A DNA stretch of 64,000 bases from Bifidobacterium callimiconis (GTDB lineage Bacteria; Actinomycetota; Actinomycetes; Actinomycetales; Bifidobacteriaceae), in the NCBI RefSeq assembly GCF_003952005.1, contig NZ_QXGJ01000002.1, forward strand, positions 124,001 through 188,000, in the 5' to 3' direction. This document shows positions 48,174 through 62,815 of the stretch, piece by piece. The notes beneath the pieces are model-generated. The model searched no databases. It was not told where the DNA came from and saw nothing but the letters and a program-made list of their open reading frames with translations. A program made the translations under genes and the position numbers. Each line of letters begins with the position of its first letter. Position 1 is the stretch's first letter.

Positions 48174-50450
48174 TCAGAGCACGTCCTTGGGATTGATCCT
48201 GAACCGCAATTCGCCCGGCGCACGCGATGCCACATGCTTGGCCGTGGCGACGCGCAGCCGCTCAGCCAGCTCACCGCCACGACCTCTCGGCACACGGATC
48301 AGCGCACGAACACGATCGGTCACGCCGTCGAGCTGCCGGTTCAGTCCAGGCTCCACGGGGATCTCCACCGGGCCGAGCACGGCCGGCCACTCCTCCACAT
48401 CGGCCGCGTCCACAGCGTTTTCGGAACCCGTGTCATCGCCCGTTCCCCCACCGGCCGAGGGCACGCCGATCACGGAAAAGTCTCCGGACAACGCGCCGAT
48501 ACGATCCAGCAACGTCATCACGGCGGCACGGTCCCCCCACACCACGGCCGCCGTCACACTGGGCGGCAGCACGGTTTCGGTACGCTCCGCCACCTCTCTG
48601 GTGGCGAGAATCCGCGAATCCCACACCACCAGGGACTGCGCGAGCGCCGGATCGGACTCGCCGATCAGCATCACCTGACCACCGAGCGTTCGCGGCACGC
48701 ACAACGCCGCGGCGCGCATCCACGCCGTCAGGGCGTCCACGCGCGCGTCGATGCCCGGCGCATACAGACTGGTCCACGCATCCAGAATCGCCACGGCCTG
48801 ATAGCCGTTGGTCTCCGACGCCATGCCACGGATGGGCACCACGCGCGGTTCGGCACCGGGCGTTGCGATGACGATCTGCGGCTTGTAGGCCACGTCCTCG
48901 ATGATGCCGCGCGGCTGATTCGGCGTGGAGATCATGACCGGCACGCCGCGGAACAGGCCCTGCAGCTCCTGCATGGTGCCTTCCGCGTCCACGCGCACGC
49001 CGTACAGGCGCTCGCCTCCGCATTCCCGACATGTCCAGTCCACGGCCGCGGCGCCACACCACAGGCATTGCGGAGCGGCACCGGGCATGCCGCGCAACGG
49101 TCCGGAGCATCTGCGGCACCGGGCCTGACGTCGGCACCGGGAACAGGCGAGCACGGTGCCCGCACCCCGATGCGGCACGGACAGCAGCACCGGTCCGCCC
49201 TTCTTCAGCGCACGGTTGATGACGCTAACCGCCACGTGGGGCACGCGAGCGCCCAGGGCCGGTTCTGCGAGGCGCATCAGCTCCTCGCGATTGAGCCATC
49301 GGGTCCAGGGGGTGAGGTCCTTGGCCGCCGCACGGTTGGCCGTCACCTCGACCACCCGGGAGTCGTGGTCGACGTCCCACTGGCTTTGCGGGCTTCGGGC
49401 ATGGCCGGTCACCAGGAACGTGCCGCCGTGCGCCTGGGCACGCAGACGCAGCACATCGCGGGCGTTCGCGTACGGCATAAGTCCGTCGGCGTTCTGATAG
49501 GCGGCATCATCGACGATGGCGAACAGTGCGTTGCCCTCCACCGGCGCATACATGGCCGCGCGCACGCCGATCACGCATCGCACCGCGCCCGTGGCCACGG
49601 CCATGTAGGACCGATACCGCAGTTCGGGCGCCATGGATGCGCCGAGCGTGGCCACGTCGCCGGACCAGATGCCGTTGCCGCTTGACGATGGCGCGTAGGG
49701 CCGCAGTCCGTAGGAGGCGAGACATCGCGCCAGATCGGCCACATGACGCATGTCGGGGAGCACCACGACCGCGGAGCGACCGTGCATCAGCGTGTGTGCG
49801 ACGGCCCACGCCAAGTCTTTGGCCCAGAGTCGAGGTCCGGGAAGATTGTCCCAGACCACCTGCGCGTAGGAGTGCGAGTCCAGCGCCTGCGTGAGCGCAC
49901 GAGCGGACGAGTATGTGGATTCTATGCGGGAGAGCCCCTTGAACACCGGCTCGGCGAGCAGGGCCTCCAGTTCGATGCCGCGGGAGGCGACGGCCTTGTC
50001 CCCTGGCGACCATTCACGGTCCACCTTGGCGCTGCGCGGCGGCACCGCCACGCGGATGATGTTGGCGCGGGTGCCACCGAAGGCGTCGGCGACGCGGGTG
50101 ATGTCCTGCCGCATCTGCGTGGACAGCACCACGCGCGGAGATACCACGCGTTCCAGGAATCGCAACGATGCGGTGGGGGTGTCGCTGCTGGACGCCCGTT
50201 CCCAGATGAATCCGTCGAGCAGTTTGTGGCCGAACCGCACGCGCACGCGCACGCCCGGACGGGCGTCCTGGTCCTGCTTGTCGTCTACCAGATAGTCGAA
50301 GGTGCGGCCCAGATGCGTGGCCTGCACGTCGATGATCACGCGCGCTATGGGATCATGATCGGCCGGGGTCTTCTCCGCCGGGGCACGCTTGCGCCTGCGC
50401 CGCGGTGCCAGACCGTCGAGCGCCGGCTGTTCGGCATGTGTCCCCGTCAT
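48174..50450 (-). CDS. priA: Probable primosomal protein N' (PriA), helicase-degenerate form
   Basis: 758 residues. The N-terminal DNA-binding domain is intact (VIIDVQATHLGRTFDYLVDD, GVRVRVRFG). Zinc-binding cysteines remain (CSRCRRQARCRRC, later CLWCG and CRECGG). The Walker A is lost: the expected GxTGSGKT position reads WDNLPGPRLWAKDLA, and the DEEH box reads VDDAAYQNA. The protein should bind forked DNA and zinc but not hydrolyse ATP. Such PriA proteins are usual in actinobacteria (family knowledge). ATG start at 50450. Confidence 0.88.
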   Translation of the reverse strand: MTGTHAEQPALDGLAPRRRRKRAPAEKTPADHDPIARVIIDVQATHLGRTFDYLVDDKQDQDARPGVRVRVRFGHKLLDGFIWERASSSDTPTASLRFLERVVSPRVVLSTQMRQDITRVADAFGGTRANIIRVAVPPRSAKVDREWSPGDKAVASRGIELEALLAEPVFKGLSRIESTYSSARALTQALDSHSYAQVVWDNLPGPRLWAKDLAWAVAHTLMHGRSAVVVLPDMRHVADLARCLASYGLRPYAPSSSGNGIWSGDVATLGASMAPELRYRSYMAVATGAVRCVIGVRAAMYAPVEGNALFAIVDDAAYQNADGLMPYANARDVLRLRAQAHGGTFLVTGHARSPQSQWDVDHDSRVVEVTANRAAAKDLTPWTRWLNREELMRLAEPALGARVPHVAVSVINRALKKGGPVLLSVPHRGAGTVLACSRCRRQARCRRCSGPLRGMPGAAPQCLWCGAAAVDWTCRECGGERLYGVRVDAEGTMQELQGLFRGVPVMISTPNQPRGIIEDVAYKPQIVIATPGAEPRVVPIRGMASETNGYQAVAILDAWTSLYAPGIDARVDALTAWMRAAALCVPRTLGGQVMLIGESDPALAQSLVVWDSRILATREVAERTETVLPPSVTAAVVWGDRAAVMTLLDRIGALSGDFSVIGVPSAGGGTGDDTGSENAVDAADVEEWPAVLGPVEIPVEPGLNRQLDGVTDRVRALIRVPRGRGGELAERLRVATAKHVASRAPGELRFRINPKDVL

Positions 50451-50499
50451 TCCTCCAACGTATCACGCGTGATTGTGGGAACACGGAAGGCGACGAACG

Positions 50500-50537
50500 A
50501 AAAATCGGCACGCACCCGATATGGATGCGTGCCGATG
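50500..50537 (-). terminator. Terminator after metK
   Basis: ATCGGCACGCA pairs with TGCGTGCCGAT around an 11-base loop, followed on the minus strand by TTTTT. It lies about 80 bases after the metK stop. Confidence 0.85.
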
Positions 50538-50619
50538 ATCATTAGCGTCCTTTGCGGATCCGCGGATCCGTCGTTCGACCGTCACGAGCCGAACGGACGG
50601 CGATCGGTCGAATCACAGG

Positions 50620-51837
<1,218 letters not shown>

Positions 51838-52187
51838 ATCATTCCTTTCCGGACTTATCGCCCCGCTCTGCGGCGAAGCACAATGATACGGTTTGTGTTC
51901 TGTTGTATATGGAGGAAGGCTGTAAAAAAGGGCTCGTGCCTGCCCGACCATGATCGGTCGGACGGCGCGAGCCCTCAGTTCGTTCGCTCCTGTCGTTCAG
52001 TTCTACACGTCGGCAAGGTCATCGGCAAGTATGTCGACGATATTCAGCTTGTCGCATCATTCGGCCATGGCCGTGGACGACGGATATGACGCATATGCGG
52101 GAACGGGGAATCAAGACGAAACGATGATGATGGATCTTCTCGATCGAAAACGATGGAGTCGGCAGGATCCGGAAGGATCCGGCGGAA
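51838..52187. other. Gap between rpoZ and metK
   Basis: 350 bp on the metK side of rpoZ. It holds the metK promoter, a terminator at 51924-51974 and about 210 bases between that terminator and the rpoZ stop with no recognisable gene. The latter would be a long rpoZ 3' tail. Confidence 0.6.
51924..51974 (-). terminator. Terminator for the rpoZ transcript
   Basis: GGGCTCG (51930-51936) pairs with CGAGCCC (51968-51974) and an inner CCGACC/GGTCGG stem stacks inside. Six T follow on the minus strand (51929-51924). It lies about 214 bases after rpoZ. Confidence 0.82.
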
Positions 52188-52472
52188 TCAGTTGCCCTCG
52201 TTCAGATCGTCCTCGCCGAGCGTCTCCTCGAGCAGGCCGTTGTTGATCTCGCGGAAGGCGATGGACAGCGGCTTTTCCTGGTTCTGGTATTCCACCAGCG
52301 GGCCGACGTTCTGCAGCAGGCCCTCGTTGAGCTGGGTGAAATAGGAGTTGATCTGACGTGCGCGCTTCGCGGCGAAGATGGCGAGCGCGTACTTGGAGTC
52401 GGCGTGCTGCATCAGATCGTCGATGGGCGGGTCTGCAAGTCCCTGAGGTTCCGGGCTGGTACCAAGTGCCAT
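52188..52472 (-). CDS. rpoZ: RNA polymerase omega subunit
   Basis: 94 residues. [31 protein letters not shown] is the omega core that embraces the beta' C-terminus. The acidic tail is typical of actinobacterial forms. The ATG at 52472 has GGAG five bases upstream. Divergent from ilvD. Confidence 0.95.
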   Translation of the reverse strand: MALGTSPEPQGLADPPIDDLMQHADSKYALAIFAAKRARQINSYFTQLNEGLLQNVGPLVEYQNQEKPLSIAFREINNGLLEETLGEDDLNEGN

Positions 52473-52626
52473 TGGTTCTCCAAACTTGAATATATGTGAA
52501 AGTACTTTCCTAGGCGAGTGGATTTTACCCCAAACAGGCCATTTTGTGAAGACCTATTGTGAAAATCCTTCCATATATCGACATTAGCACGCGTGTAGGT
52601 TCGGCCCGAATGGTTGAATGGGAGCC

Positions 52627-54489
52627 ATGACAGAAATGCGATCCGCAAAACTCATGAATGGGCGCGTATTCGCTGGCGCCCGCGCCCTCTACCGTGCCGC
52701 CGGTGTCGACGGCAAGGACTTCGGCAAGCCGATCGTGGCCATCGCAAACTCCTTCGATGAGTTCCTGCCCGGCCACGTCCACCTGAACAAGGTGGGTCGT
52801 CTGGTGTCCGAGGCCATCAAGCAGGCGGGCGGCATCCCCCGCGAATTCAACACCATGGCTGTCGATGACGGTATCGCCATGGGCCACACCGGCATGCTGT
52901 ACTCGCTGCCGAGCCGTGACATCATCGCCGATACTGTCGAATACCAGGTGAACGCACACTGCGCCGATGCCCTGATCTGCATCCCGAACTGCGACAAGGT
53001 GGTCCCGGGCATGCTGATGGCTGCGCTGCGTCTGAACATCCCGACGATCTTCGTTTCCGGTGGCCCGATGGAGGCCGGCACCACGGTGCTCGCCGACGGC
53101 ACCGTGAAGAAGAACACCGATCTGATCTCCGTGATGTACGCGTCCGCCGACGACAACGTCACCGAGGAGGATCTGCTCAACTACGAGAAGACCGTGTGCC
53201 CCACCTGTGGTTCCTGCGCCGGCATGTTCACCGCAAATTCGATGAACTGCCTGACGGAGGCCATCGGTCTGGCGCTGCCGGGCAACGGCACGGTGCTCGC
53301 CTCGCACAAGTACCGTAAGGAACTGTTCGAGAAGGCCGGCCGCGAGATCGTGCACATCGCGAACCGCTACTACCACGAGGATGACGATTCGGTGCTGCCG
53401 CGCTCCATCGCCACCAAGCACGCGTTCGAGAACGCCATGACCATGGATGTGGCCATGGGCGGTTCCACCAACACCGTGCTGCACATCCTCGCCATGGCGC
53501 AGTCGGCCGACGTGGACTTCACGCTTGACGACATCGAGCGCATCAGCCACACCGTGCCGTGCATCTGCAAGGCCAGCCCGTCCGGTAAGTGGGAGATCTC
53601 CGACGTGCATCGCGCCGGTGGCATCACCGGCATTCTCGGCGAGCTTGATCGTGCCGGCAAGCTGCACCGCGACACGCATTCCGTGGATTACCCGTCGCTT
53701 GAGGCCAAGCTGGATGCGTGGGACATCATGCGCCCCACCTGCACCGACGAGGCCAAGCGTCTATTCCATGCCGCTCCGGGCCATATCATTTCCCCGGATC
53801 CGTGGACGCATGAGACGACGTTCGACACGCTGGACACCGATCGTGAGAACGGCGCCATTCACGATATCGATCATCCGGAGATCCATGAGGGTGGTCTGGC
53901 CGTGCTGCGCGGCAACCTCGCTCCTGACGGCTGCGTGGTGAAGACCGCCGGCGTGCCGGAGGAGATCTGGAAGTTCCGCGGCCCGGCTCTGGTGGTCGAG
54001 TCCCAGGAGCAGGCCATCGAGGTGATTCTGAACGATACGCTGAAGCCGGGCATGGCTCTGGTGATTCGTTACGAGGGTCCGAAGGGCGGCCCGGGCATGC
54101 AGGAGATGCTGTACCCGACGTCGTTCGTGAAGGGCAAGGGCATCGGCAAGCAGGTGGCCATGCTGACCGACGGCCGTTACTCCGGTGGTTCCTCGGGTCT
54201 GGCGATCGGCCATATCGCTCCCGAGGCCGCGAACAAGGGCCCGATTGCGCTGATCAAGAACGGCGACATCATCAATATTGATATTGAGAACCGTCAGGTG
54301 AACGTGGAGCTGTCCGATGAGGAGCTGGCTCAGCGTCGCGCCGAGCTGGAGGCCGGCGACGGCTATGTGGCTCACCGCGATCGCAAGGTGTCGCAGGCAC
54401 TGAAGGCCTACGCCGCGTTCGCCCGTTCCGCGGATAAGGGCGCAACCCGCGACCCGGAGCTCATCAACAAGCTCTCCGGTCTGGCCTGA
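52627..54489 (+). CDS. ilvD: Dihydroxy-acid dehydratase
   Basis: 620 residues. Fe-S enzyme of valine, isoleucine and pantothenate synthesis. Cluster cysteines: [14 protein letters not shown] and [20 protein letters not shown]. The C-terminal signature is [18 protein letters not shown]. Close alternative starts lie at 52618 and 52636; 52627 fits the family N-terminus. Monocistronic, with a strong terminator. Confidence 0.97.
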   Translation: MTEMRSAKLMNGRVFAGARALYRAAGVDGKDFGKPIVAIANSFDEFLPGHVHLNKVGRLVSEAIKQAGGIPREFNTMAVDDGIAMGHTGMLYSLPSRDIIADTVEYQVNAHCADALICIPNCDKVVPGMLMAALRLNIPTIFVSGGPMEAGTTVLADGTVKKNTDLISVMYASADDNVTEEDLLNYEKTVCPTCGSCAGMFTANSMNCLTEAIGLALPGNGTVLASHKYRKELFEKAGREIVHIANRYYHEDDDSVLPRSIATKHAFENAMTMDVAMGGSTNTVLHILAMAQSADVDFTLDDIERISHTVPCICKASPSGKWEISDVHRAGGITGILGELDRAGKLHRDTHSVDYPSLEAKLDAWDIMRPTCTDEAKRLFHAAPGHIISPDPWTHETTFDTLDTDRENGAIHDIDHPEIHEGGLAVLRGNLAPDGCVVKTAGVPEEIWKFRGPALVVESQEQAIEVILNDTLKPGMALVIRYEGPKGGPGMQEMLYPTSFVKGKGIGKQVAMLTDGRYSGGSSGLAIGHIAPEAANKGPIALIKNGDIINIDIENRQVNVELSDEELAQRRAELEAGDGYVAHRDRKVSQALKAYAAFARSADKGATRDPELINKLSGLA

Positions 54490-54534
54490 TCCGTTTGATC
54501 GCGACCCGCTGATTTTTGAGACCGCGTAACGCGG

Positions 54535-54589
54535 AAACGGCGGGGCCGGGACATTCACCGCAAGGTGGTGTCCCGGCCCCGCCGTTTTT
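54535..54589 (+). terminator. Strong terminator after ilvD
   Basis: AAACGGCGGGGCCGGGACA pairs with TGTCCCGGCCCCGCCGTTT around a 15-base loop, followed by a T-run. It is an 18-bp GC-rich stem. Confidence 0.95.
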
Positions 54590-54661
54590 GTTTCTGCACT
54601 GCGTTGGCTATTCGCTTAGTCCGAAACACGAAGCATGGAGTTCAACGTCCCCGGCTGAGAT

Positions 54662-54790
54662 CCCTCCCTCAGTCCGGCTACGCCGGCCAGCTCCCTCCCC
54701 GGGAGGGAGCACGATCTCCGCAGGCTCCAGCCCCAGTGTTCTCCCTCCCCGGGAGGGAGATGTCACGACAACGTCGTGACAGAGGGAGGG
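54662..54790. repeat. Palindromic repeat copy C, variant type
   Basis: Outer inverted ends CCCTCCCTCAGTC (54662-54674) and complement (54778-54790, one mismatch). Inner hairpins are CTCCCTCCCCGGGAGGGAG, occurring twice, plus GTCACGAC-AAC-GTCGTGAC near the right end. Same plan as copies A and B with CCCTCCCTC replacing GCTCCCCTC, so a diverged subfamily. Confidence 0.82.
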
Positions 54791-54940
54791 CCACCCCCAT
54801 TCACATCACGTTCCCCACAAAAGCCCAAATCACTCTCCCCCAGCCCAATCCCCCGACCGAAAACATAAAAATCGAGTTCCCCGATCAAATCCCCCGACCG
54901 AAGGACCTCAAATCCCCCCGTTCCAGACCTTCCAGCCCCC

Positions 54941-55046
54941 AAATCAACGCATGATGCGTGCGGCATCGTCGTCGCAGAAGGCGAAGGCGTATATCAATAC
55001 GTCGAGTCTTCTGCGACGGCGATGACGCTCCATCATGCGTTGATTT
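54941..55046 (-). repeat. 106-bp inverted repeat that includes the last codons of gmk
   Basis: Arms 54941-54981 and 55006-55046 pair with few mismatches. Both outer 16-mers read AAATCAACGCATGATG, and the gmk-side arm contains the gmk stop. The loop holds CGTAT/ATACG. On the gmk message this forms one very long hairpin straight across the stop codon, without a T-tract. Confidence 0.85.
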
Positions 55047-55623
55047 GGTATTCGCGGGCGATGAGGGTCCAGAGCTCCTGTGCCGCTTGGTCGACGGTGG
55101 TGTTGGTGATGGTGACGTCGAATTCGGATTCGGCGGCGAGTTCGATTTTGGCGGTTTCGAGGCGGCGGGCTTGCTGTTCGGGGGTTTCGGTACCGCGGCC
55201 GATGAGGCGGCGCTTGAGTTCTTCGAAGCTGGGGGGTGCGAGGAAGACGTAGAGGACGTCGAGGCCGAGTTCGGAGGCGCGCTGTTTGACGCGGCGGGCG
55301 CCTTGGAGGTCGATTTCGAGGATGGTGGGGGTGTTGGAGGCGAGGTGGTCGAGGACGGGCTGGAGGAGGGTGCCGTAGTGGGCCATGCCGTGGACGACGG
55401 CGGTTTCGAGGAATTCGCCGGCGGCTTCTTTGGCTTGGAATTCCTGTTCGGTGAGGAACCAGTAGTTGACGCCGTTGATTTCGCCGGGGCGGGGGGCGCG
55501 GGTGGTAGCGGAGACGGAGACCCAGATTTCGGGGTGGTGTTCGCGGAGTTTGGCTTCGACGGTGCCTTTGCCGACGGCGGTGGGGCCGGTGAGGACGATG
55601 AGGCGACGGGGGGTGGTGGTCAT
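55033..55623 (-). CDS. gmk: Guanylate kinase
   Basis: 196 residues. It phosphorylates GMP to GDP. The P-loop is LTGPTAVGKGTVEAKL; SVSATTRAPRPGEINGVNY is the GMP-binding signature, with the lid around GRGTETPEQQARR. ATG 55623 follows AGAGAAG. Odd: leucine is almost only CTC, glutamate almost only GAA and lysine AAA, unlike the CTG/GAG/AAG style of ilvD and carB beside it. Its stop codon lies in a long inverted repeat. Confidence 0.96.
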   Translation of the reverse strand: MTTTPRRLIVLTGPTAVGKGTVEAKLREHHPEIWVSVSATTRAPRPGEINGVNYWFLTEQEFQAKEAAGEFLETAVVHGMAHYGTLLQPVLDHLASNTPTILEIDLQGARRVKQRASELGLDVLYVFLAPPSFEELKRRLIGRGTETPEQQARRLETAKIELAAESEFDVTITNTTVDQAAQELWTLIAREYQINA

Positions 55624-55710
55624 TGGTTCTTCTCTTTCTGGTGGGTGGGAATGAATGCACCCGGCGTTCCGCATGGTGGAGCGGGGCGCCGGGTGCAGTT
55701 TGGAGTGGGG

Positions 55711-56951
55711 TCAGAGCTTGGAGGAGCGGTCTTCGATCTTGAAGCGGTCGCTGTTGCCGAGAGTGTCGTTGGTGCGCGGTGTGGTGGCGACGCGTACTGC
55801 GGAGGGTACGTATCGGGTGGACTTCACCGTGGTGGCGGACGTCTGGCGGCTCTGGCTTTGCTGCTGGGTGGCCTGCTGGGAGTAGGAGGCCTGCGGGTTC
55901 TGCGGGATCTGGTGGGATACCGAGGGAACGGTGGTTGCGGACAGCGGCTTGATGTGGACCTGCGGGGGGTTGCCGTCGGCCAGATGGGCGGCGGTCAGGG
56001 CCGGGTCGATGCCGGGATGGGGGGCTTCGGGTTCGGCTGCCTGTTCCTTGTCGCCTTCTTCCATGGCCTCGTAGAGCGCCTGGCGCACGTCGAGGGCGAT
56101 GGCCTCGGTGGCGGCGGACAGGTCGGCGATTTCGGGGCCTTTGGAGGAGATGGAGCGGGAGACGGTGACGAGCACGTTGCCCTTGGTGCCTTTGAAGACG
56201 GTCTTGAGGTCCTTGGCTTCGGCTCCCTGCCATCCGTAGCCCGGGGATAGGATCGGACCGGTGAAGACGGAGGGGTCGACGCCGCTGGTCTTCATCCACT
56301 GGCCGATGGTGGCACCGATGATAAGGCCGACGGATCCCATGCCTTCCACGCCTTCATTGAAGTTTTGGGCGGCATGGGCGACGCCGTAGGCCACGGTCTG
56401 GCCGGGGAAGTCGCCGCGCTGTCGGATGGCGGACTGCAGGGAGATGCCCTCGGTGTTGGAGGTCACGGATGCGACGAACACTCCCCTGCCGTTTTCGAGG
56501 GCTTCGCCGACCAGATTGGTCAGGGAACGGAAACCGTAGTACGGCAGCAGGGTGATGGCGTCGGCCAGCATGGGCGCGCCGGGTTTGAGATAGGCGTCGG
56601 CAAGTGCCGACACGGTGGTGGGCAGACCGCCACGCAGGCAGTCGACGATGGTGATGACGCCCATCTGACGAGCGGCGAAGAGCGCTCGCTCGAGCGCGGC
56701 GAATCCTTTGGATCCGTAGCGCTCGAACATGGGCATCTGGAACTTCACGGCTGCGGCACGGCCTTGGGCGGCCTGCAGCATGCGCATGGCGAACAGTTCG
56801 GCACCCTTCGCATCCACGTTGTAGCCCCATTTGGCCAGAAGTTTACGATGCGGATCGATGCCGACGCACAGAGGCCCATACATGTCCATGGACGCCTTGA
56901 GTCGTTTACCGAATTCCGAACGTTGGACGATAGTCTGGGCCTCTGCTGCTG

Positions 56952-56955
<4 letters not shown>
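55711..56955 (-). CDS. pyrF: Orotidine 5'-phosphate decarboxylase, type 2, with long C-terminal extension
   Basis: 414 residues. Residues 1-300 form the type-2 enzyme: [49 protein letters not shown] and the phosphate-binding [14 protein letters not shown]. The last roughly 110 residues are Pro/Gln/Ser/Thr-rich ([14 protein letters not shown]) and not needed for catalysis. Start overlaps the carB stop by ATGA. Last step of UMP synthesis, coupled to carAB. Confidence 0.95.
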
Positions 56956-60321
<3,366 letters not shown>

Positions 60322-60329
<8 letters not shown>

Positions 60330-61557
60330 TGACACTACCTTCCTTGGAATCCTTGTGGTTGAGCATGAGATCGACGAAACGATCGAACAGGTACGATGCG
60401 TCGTGCGGACCGGCGGCGGCTTCGGGGTGGTACTGCACGGAGAACGCCGGGATGTCGATGCATTCAAGGCCTTCGACCACGTCGTCGTTGAGATCGACAT
60501 GGCTGACGCGGGCCTTGCCATAGTGGCCGTTATCGTACGGCGTGACGACGGGGTCGCCGATCGGCGCGTCGACGGCGAAGCCGTGGTTGTGGGCGGTGAC
60601 CTCCACCTTGCCGGTGGTCAGGTCCTTGACCGGCTGGTTGATGCCGCGATGGCCGAACTTGAGCTTGTAGGTACCGAATCCGAGCGCACGGCCCAGAATC
60701 TGGTTGCCGAAGCAGATGCCGAAGAACGGGTAGCCGGCGTCGAGCACCTGACGCAGCAGCGCCACGGTGTCGTCGGCGGTGGACGGATCGCCGGGGCCGT
60801 TGGAGAAGAAGACGCCGGTGGGGTTCAGGGCCTCGATCTGCTCGAACGTGGTGGTCATGGGCACGACGTGCACACGGCATCCGCGTTCGGCGAGACGATG
60901 CGGCGTCATGGCCTTGATGCCAAGATCCACGGCGACGACGGTGGCCAGAGGATCCTTGCCTTCGAATTCGCCGATGGGCTCCACGGTGTACATCTCCTTG
61001 GTGGAGACTTCGGGGCCCAGATTGGAACCGCTCATGGTGGGCTGTGCGGCCACCTTGGCGAGCAGTTCGGCGACGGGGAGGACCTTGCCCGCTTCGTCGG
61101 TCAGGGCGGTGCCGGAGAAGATGCCGGCACGCATCACACCGGCGGAACGCAGGTGACGGACCAGCTTGCGGGTGTCGATGTCGCAGATGCCGACGATGTT
61201 CTGCTCCTGCAGGTCGTCATCGAGGCTGCCGGTGGCGCGCCAGTTGCTCACCACCGGGCTGGGGTCGCGCACCACATAGCCGGACACCCAGATGCGCGAG
61301 GATTCGGGATCCTCACGGTTCACGCCGGTATCACCGATGTGGGGGAATGTCTGGACGACGATCTGACGATCATAACTCGGGTCGGTCAGCGTTTCCTGGT
61401 AGCCGGTCATGCCCGTGGCGAAGACGATCTCGCCAAAGGTCTCGCCGGCTGCACCATACGGCTGTCCGACGTAGACCTGCCCGTCCTCGAGGACGAGAAC
61501 GGCATTCGTTGCATCATAGCTACCCACGGCAGTGGGCTCGGACTCGTTGAGGCTCAC
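60322..61557 (-). CDS. carA: Carbamoyl-phosphate synthase small (glutaminase) subunit
   Basis: 411 residues. N-terminal CPSase domain followed by a class I glutamine amidotransferase with catalytic Cys in [13 protein letters not shown] and His-Glu in [18 protein letters not shown] is also present. It starts at GTG 61557 after AAGGGGG. Overlaps carB. Confidence 0.97.
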
Positions 61558-61624
61558 TAAATCCCCCTTAACAGCGGATTATTTCTGAATTCACCATACC
61601 CACGGGCGTGGATATAGGCGTGGT

Positions 61625-62053
61625 TCAGTCATTGGTGTTTTCTTCTGGTTTTTCTTCGGATTTCGCGGCCACTGCGGTCAGCAGGCCGTGAATGAAGTTG
61701 GGCGATTCGGCGTCGCACAGCGTCTTCGCGAGCGACAGCGCCTCATCGATGGCCACGCCGGCGGGAACCTCGTCGTTGTAGACGATCTCCCATGTGGCGA
61801 TGCGCATGATGTTGCGGTCGACCACCGGCATGCGGGAGACCTTCCAGCTGGTGGAGCACTCCCCCAGCAGCGAGTCGATGTCCCTGCGGTGTTCGGCCAC
61901 GCCACGCACGATTTCGATGGCGTACTCGGGCAGCGGCGTCTGTGCGCCGGGGTGTTCGATGCGCTCAGCAAGAAGGGACAGGATGTCCTGTCCCTTCTCG
62001 TCGGCTTCATACAACGTATTCAGAGCCCTTTTGCGGGCGGTGGAACGTGCCAT
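61625..62053 (-). CDS. nusB: Transcription antitermination factor NusB
   Basis: 142 residues, all-helical NusB fold: ARSTARKRALNTLYEADE at the N-terminus, MPVVDRNIMRIATWEIVY and VAIDEALSLAKTLCDAESPNFIHGLL. It binds boxA RNA with S10 for rRNA antitermination. It lies 21 bases after efp, a common actinobacterial pairing, and 67 bases before carA. Confidence 0.96.
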   Translation of the reverse strand: MARSTARKRALNTLYEADEKGQDILSLLAERIEHPGAQTPLPEYAIEIVRGVAEHRRDIDSLLGECSTSWKVSRMPVVDRNIMRIATWEIVYNDEVPAGVAIDEALSLAKTLCDAESPNFIHGLLTAVAAKSEEKPEENTND

Positions 62054-62074
62054 GAAGGTGTGATCCCCTTACGA

Positions 62075-62638
62075 TCAGTTCTCGCGACCGAGGTAGGAGC
62101 CGTCGCGGGTATCGACCTTGACCTTCTCGCCCTCGTTGATGAACAGCGGGACCTGGATCTCGGCGCCGGTCTCCACGGTGGCGGGCTTGGTGCCGGCGTT
62201 GGAGCGGTTGCCCTGCAGGCCGGGCTCGGTGTGCGTGATGGTCAGCACGACGGAGGCGGGCAGTTCCACGCTCAGCGGGGTGCCGTCGTGGAAGGACACG
62301 ATGCAGTCGGTGCCTTCCAGCAGGAACTTGGAGTCGACCAGATCGCGGGGGATCATGATCTGATCGTAGGTGGTCATGTCCATGAAGACGAAGTTATCGC
62401 CGTCCTCGTAGGAGTACTGCAGCGTGCGGTTGTCGACGGTCTCGAACTGCATCTTCATGCCAGCGTTGAAGGTCTTGTCGACGATCTTGCCCGACAGCAC
62501 GTTCTTGATGGTGGTACGCACGAAGGCGGGGCCCTTGCCCGGCTTGACGTGCTGGAACTTGATGACGGTCCACAGCTGGCCGTCGAGGTTCAGGACGGAA
62601 CCGTTCTTGATGTCATTGGTAGTCTGTGCCACGTTCAC
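62075..62638 (-). CDS. efp: Translation elongation factor P
   Basis: 187 residues, three beta-barrel domains. It relieves ribosomes stalled at polyproline. The loop that reaches the peptidyl-transferase centre reads [10 protein letters not shown], the palindromic PGKGP form with a central Lys that marks the actinobacterial subfamily thought to work without lysine modification (family knowledge). GTG start at 62638. Confidence 0.96.
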   Translation of the reverse strand: MNVAQTTNDIKNGSVLNLDGQLWTVIKFQHVKPGKGPAFVRTTIKNVLSGKIVDKTFNAGMKMQFETVDNRTLQYSYEDGDNFVFMDMTTYDQIMIPRDLVDSKFLLEGTDCIVSFHDGTPLSVELPASVVLTITHTEPGLQGNRSNAGTKPATVETGAEIQVPLFINEGEKVKVDTRDGSYLGREN

Positions 62639-62738
62639 TCACCTATTTCGTAATTGATTACAGTGAAGCTTAAAAATAGCCTTCGCTATTATGCCATACC
62701 GCCTATACAGGTATGTTCATACTCTGTTCATATATACG

Positions 62739-62774
62739 AAAATGCCCCGGACCCTAAGGGATCCGGGGCATTTT
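62739..62774 (-). terminator. Terminator after tuf
   Basis: AAAATGCCCCGGA pairs with TCCGGGGCATTTT around 10 bases, T-tract on the minus strand. It lies 42 bases after the tuf stop. Confidence 0.92.
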
Positions 62775-62815
62775 CTATGACGCTAGTTCAAGCGTGTCGA
62801 TCTCTCTGATTGAAA

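Larger units (their letters stand above)
54490..55032. other. 543-bp repeat-rich gap between ilvD and gmk
   Basis: It contains, in order, the ilvD terminator (54535-54589), palindromic repeat copy C (54662-54790), a C-rich stretch with spaced CCCCCGACCGAA units (about 54850-54903) and the left arm of the long hairpin that overlaps the gmk stop. No gene was seen. Confidence 0.75.

Noticed and set aside
50551..50575. GCGGATCCGCGGATCCG near-palindrome after metK as an attachment or recombination site
   Set aside because: It is a short overlap of GGATCC-type words with no second copy and no integrase nearby.
51838..51923. Possible SAM riboswitch before metK
   Set aside because: The leader is short and none of the known SAM aptamer core sequences could be recognised.
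52136..52190. Small ORFs between rpoZ and its terminator
   Set aside because: All are under 20 codons on the transcribed strand, without ribosome sites.
54944..56299. 451-codon open frame across gmk and pyrF
   Set aside because: Arg/Pro/His-rich shadow frame of two well-identified genes.
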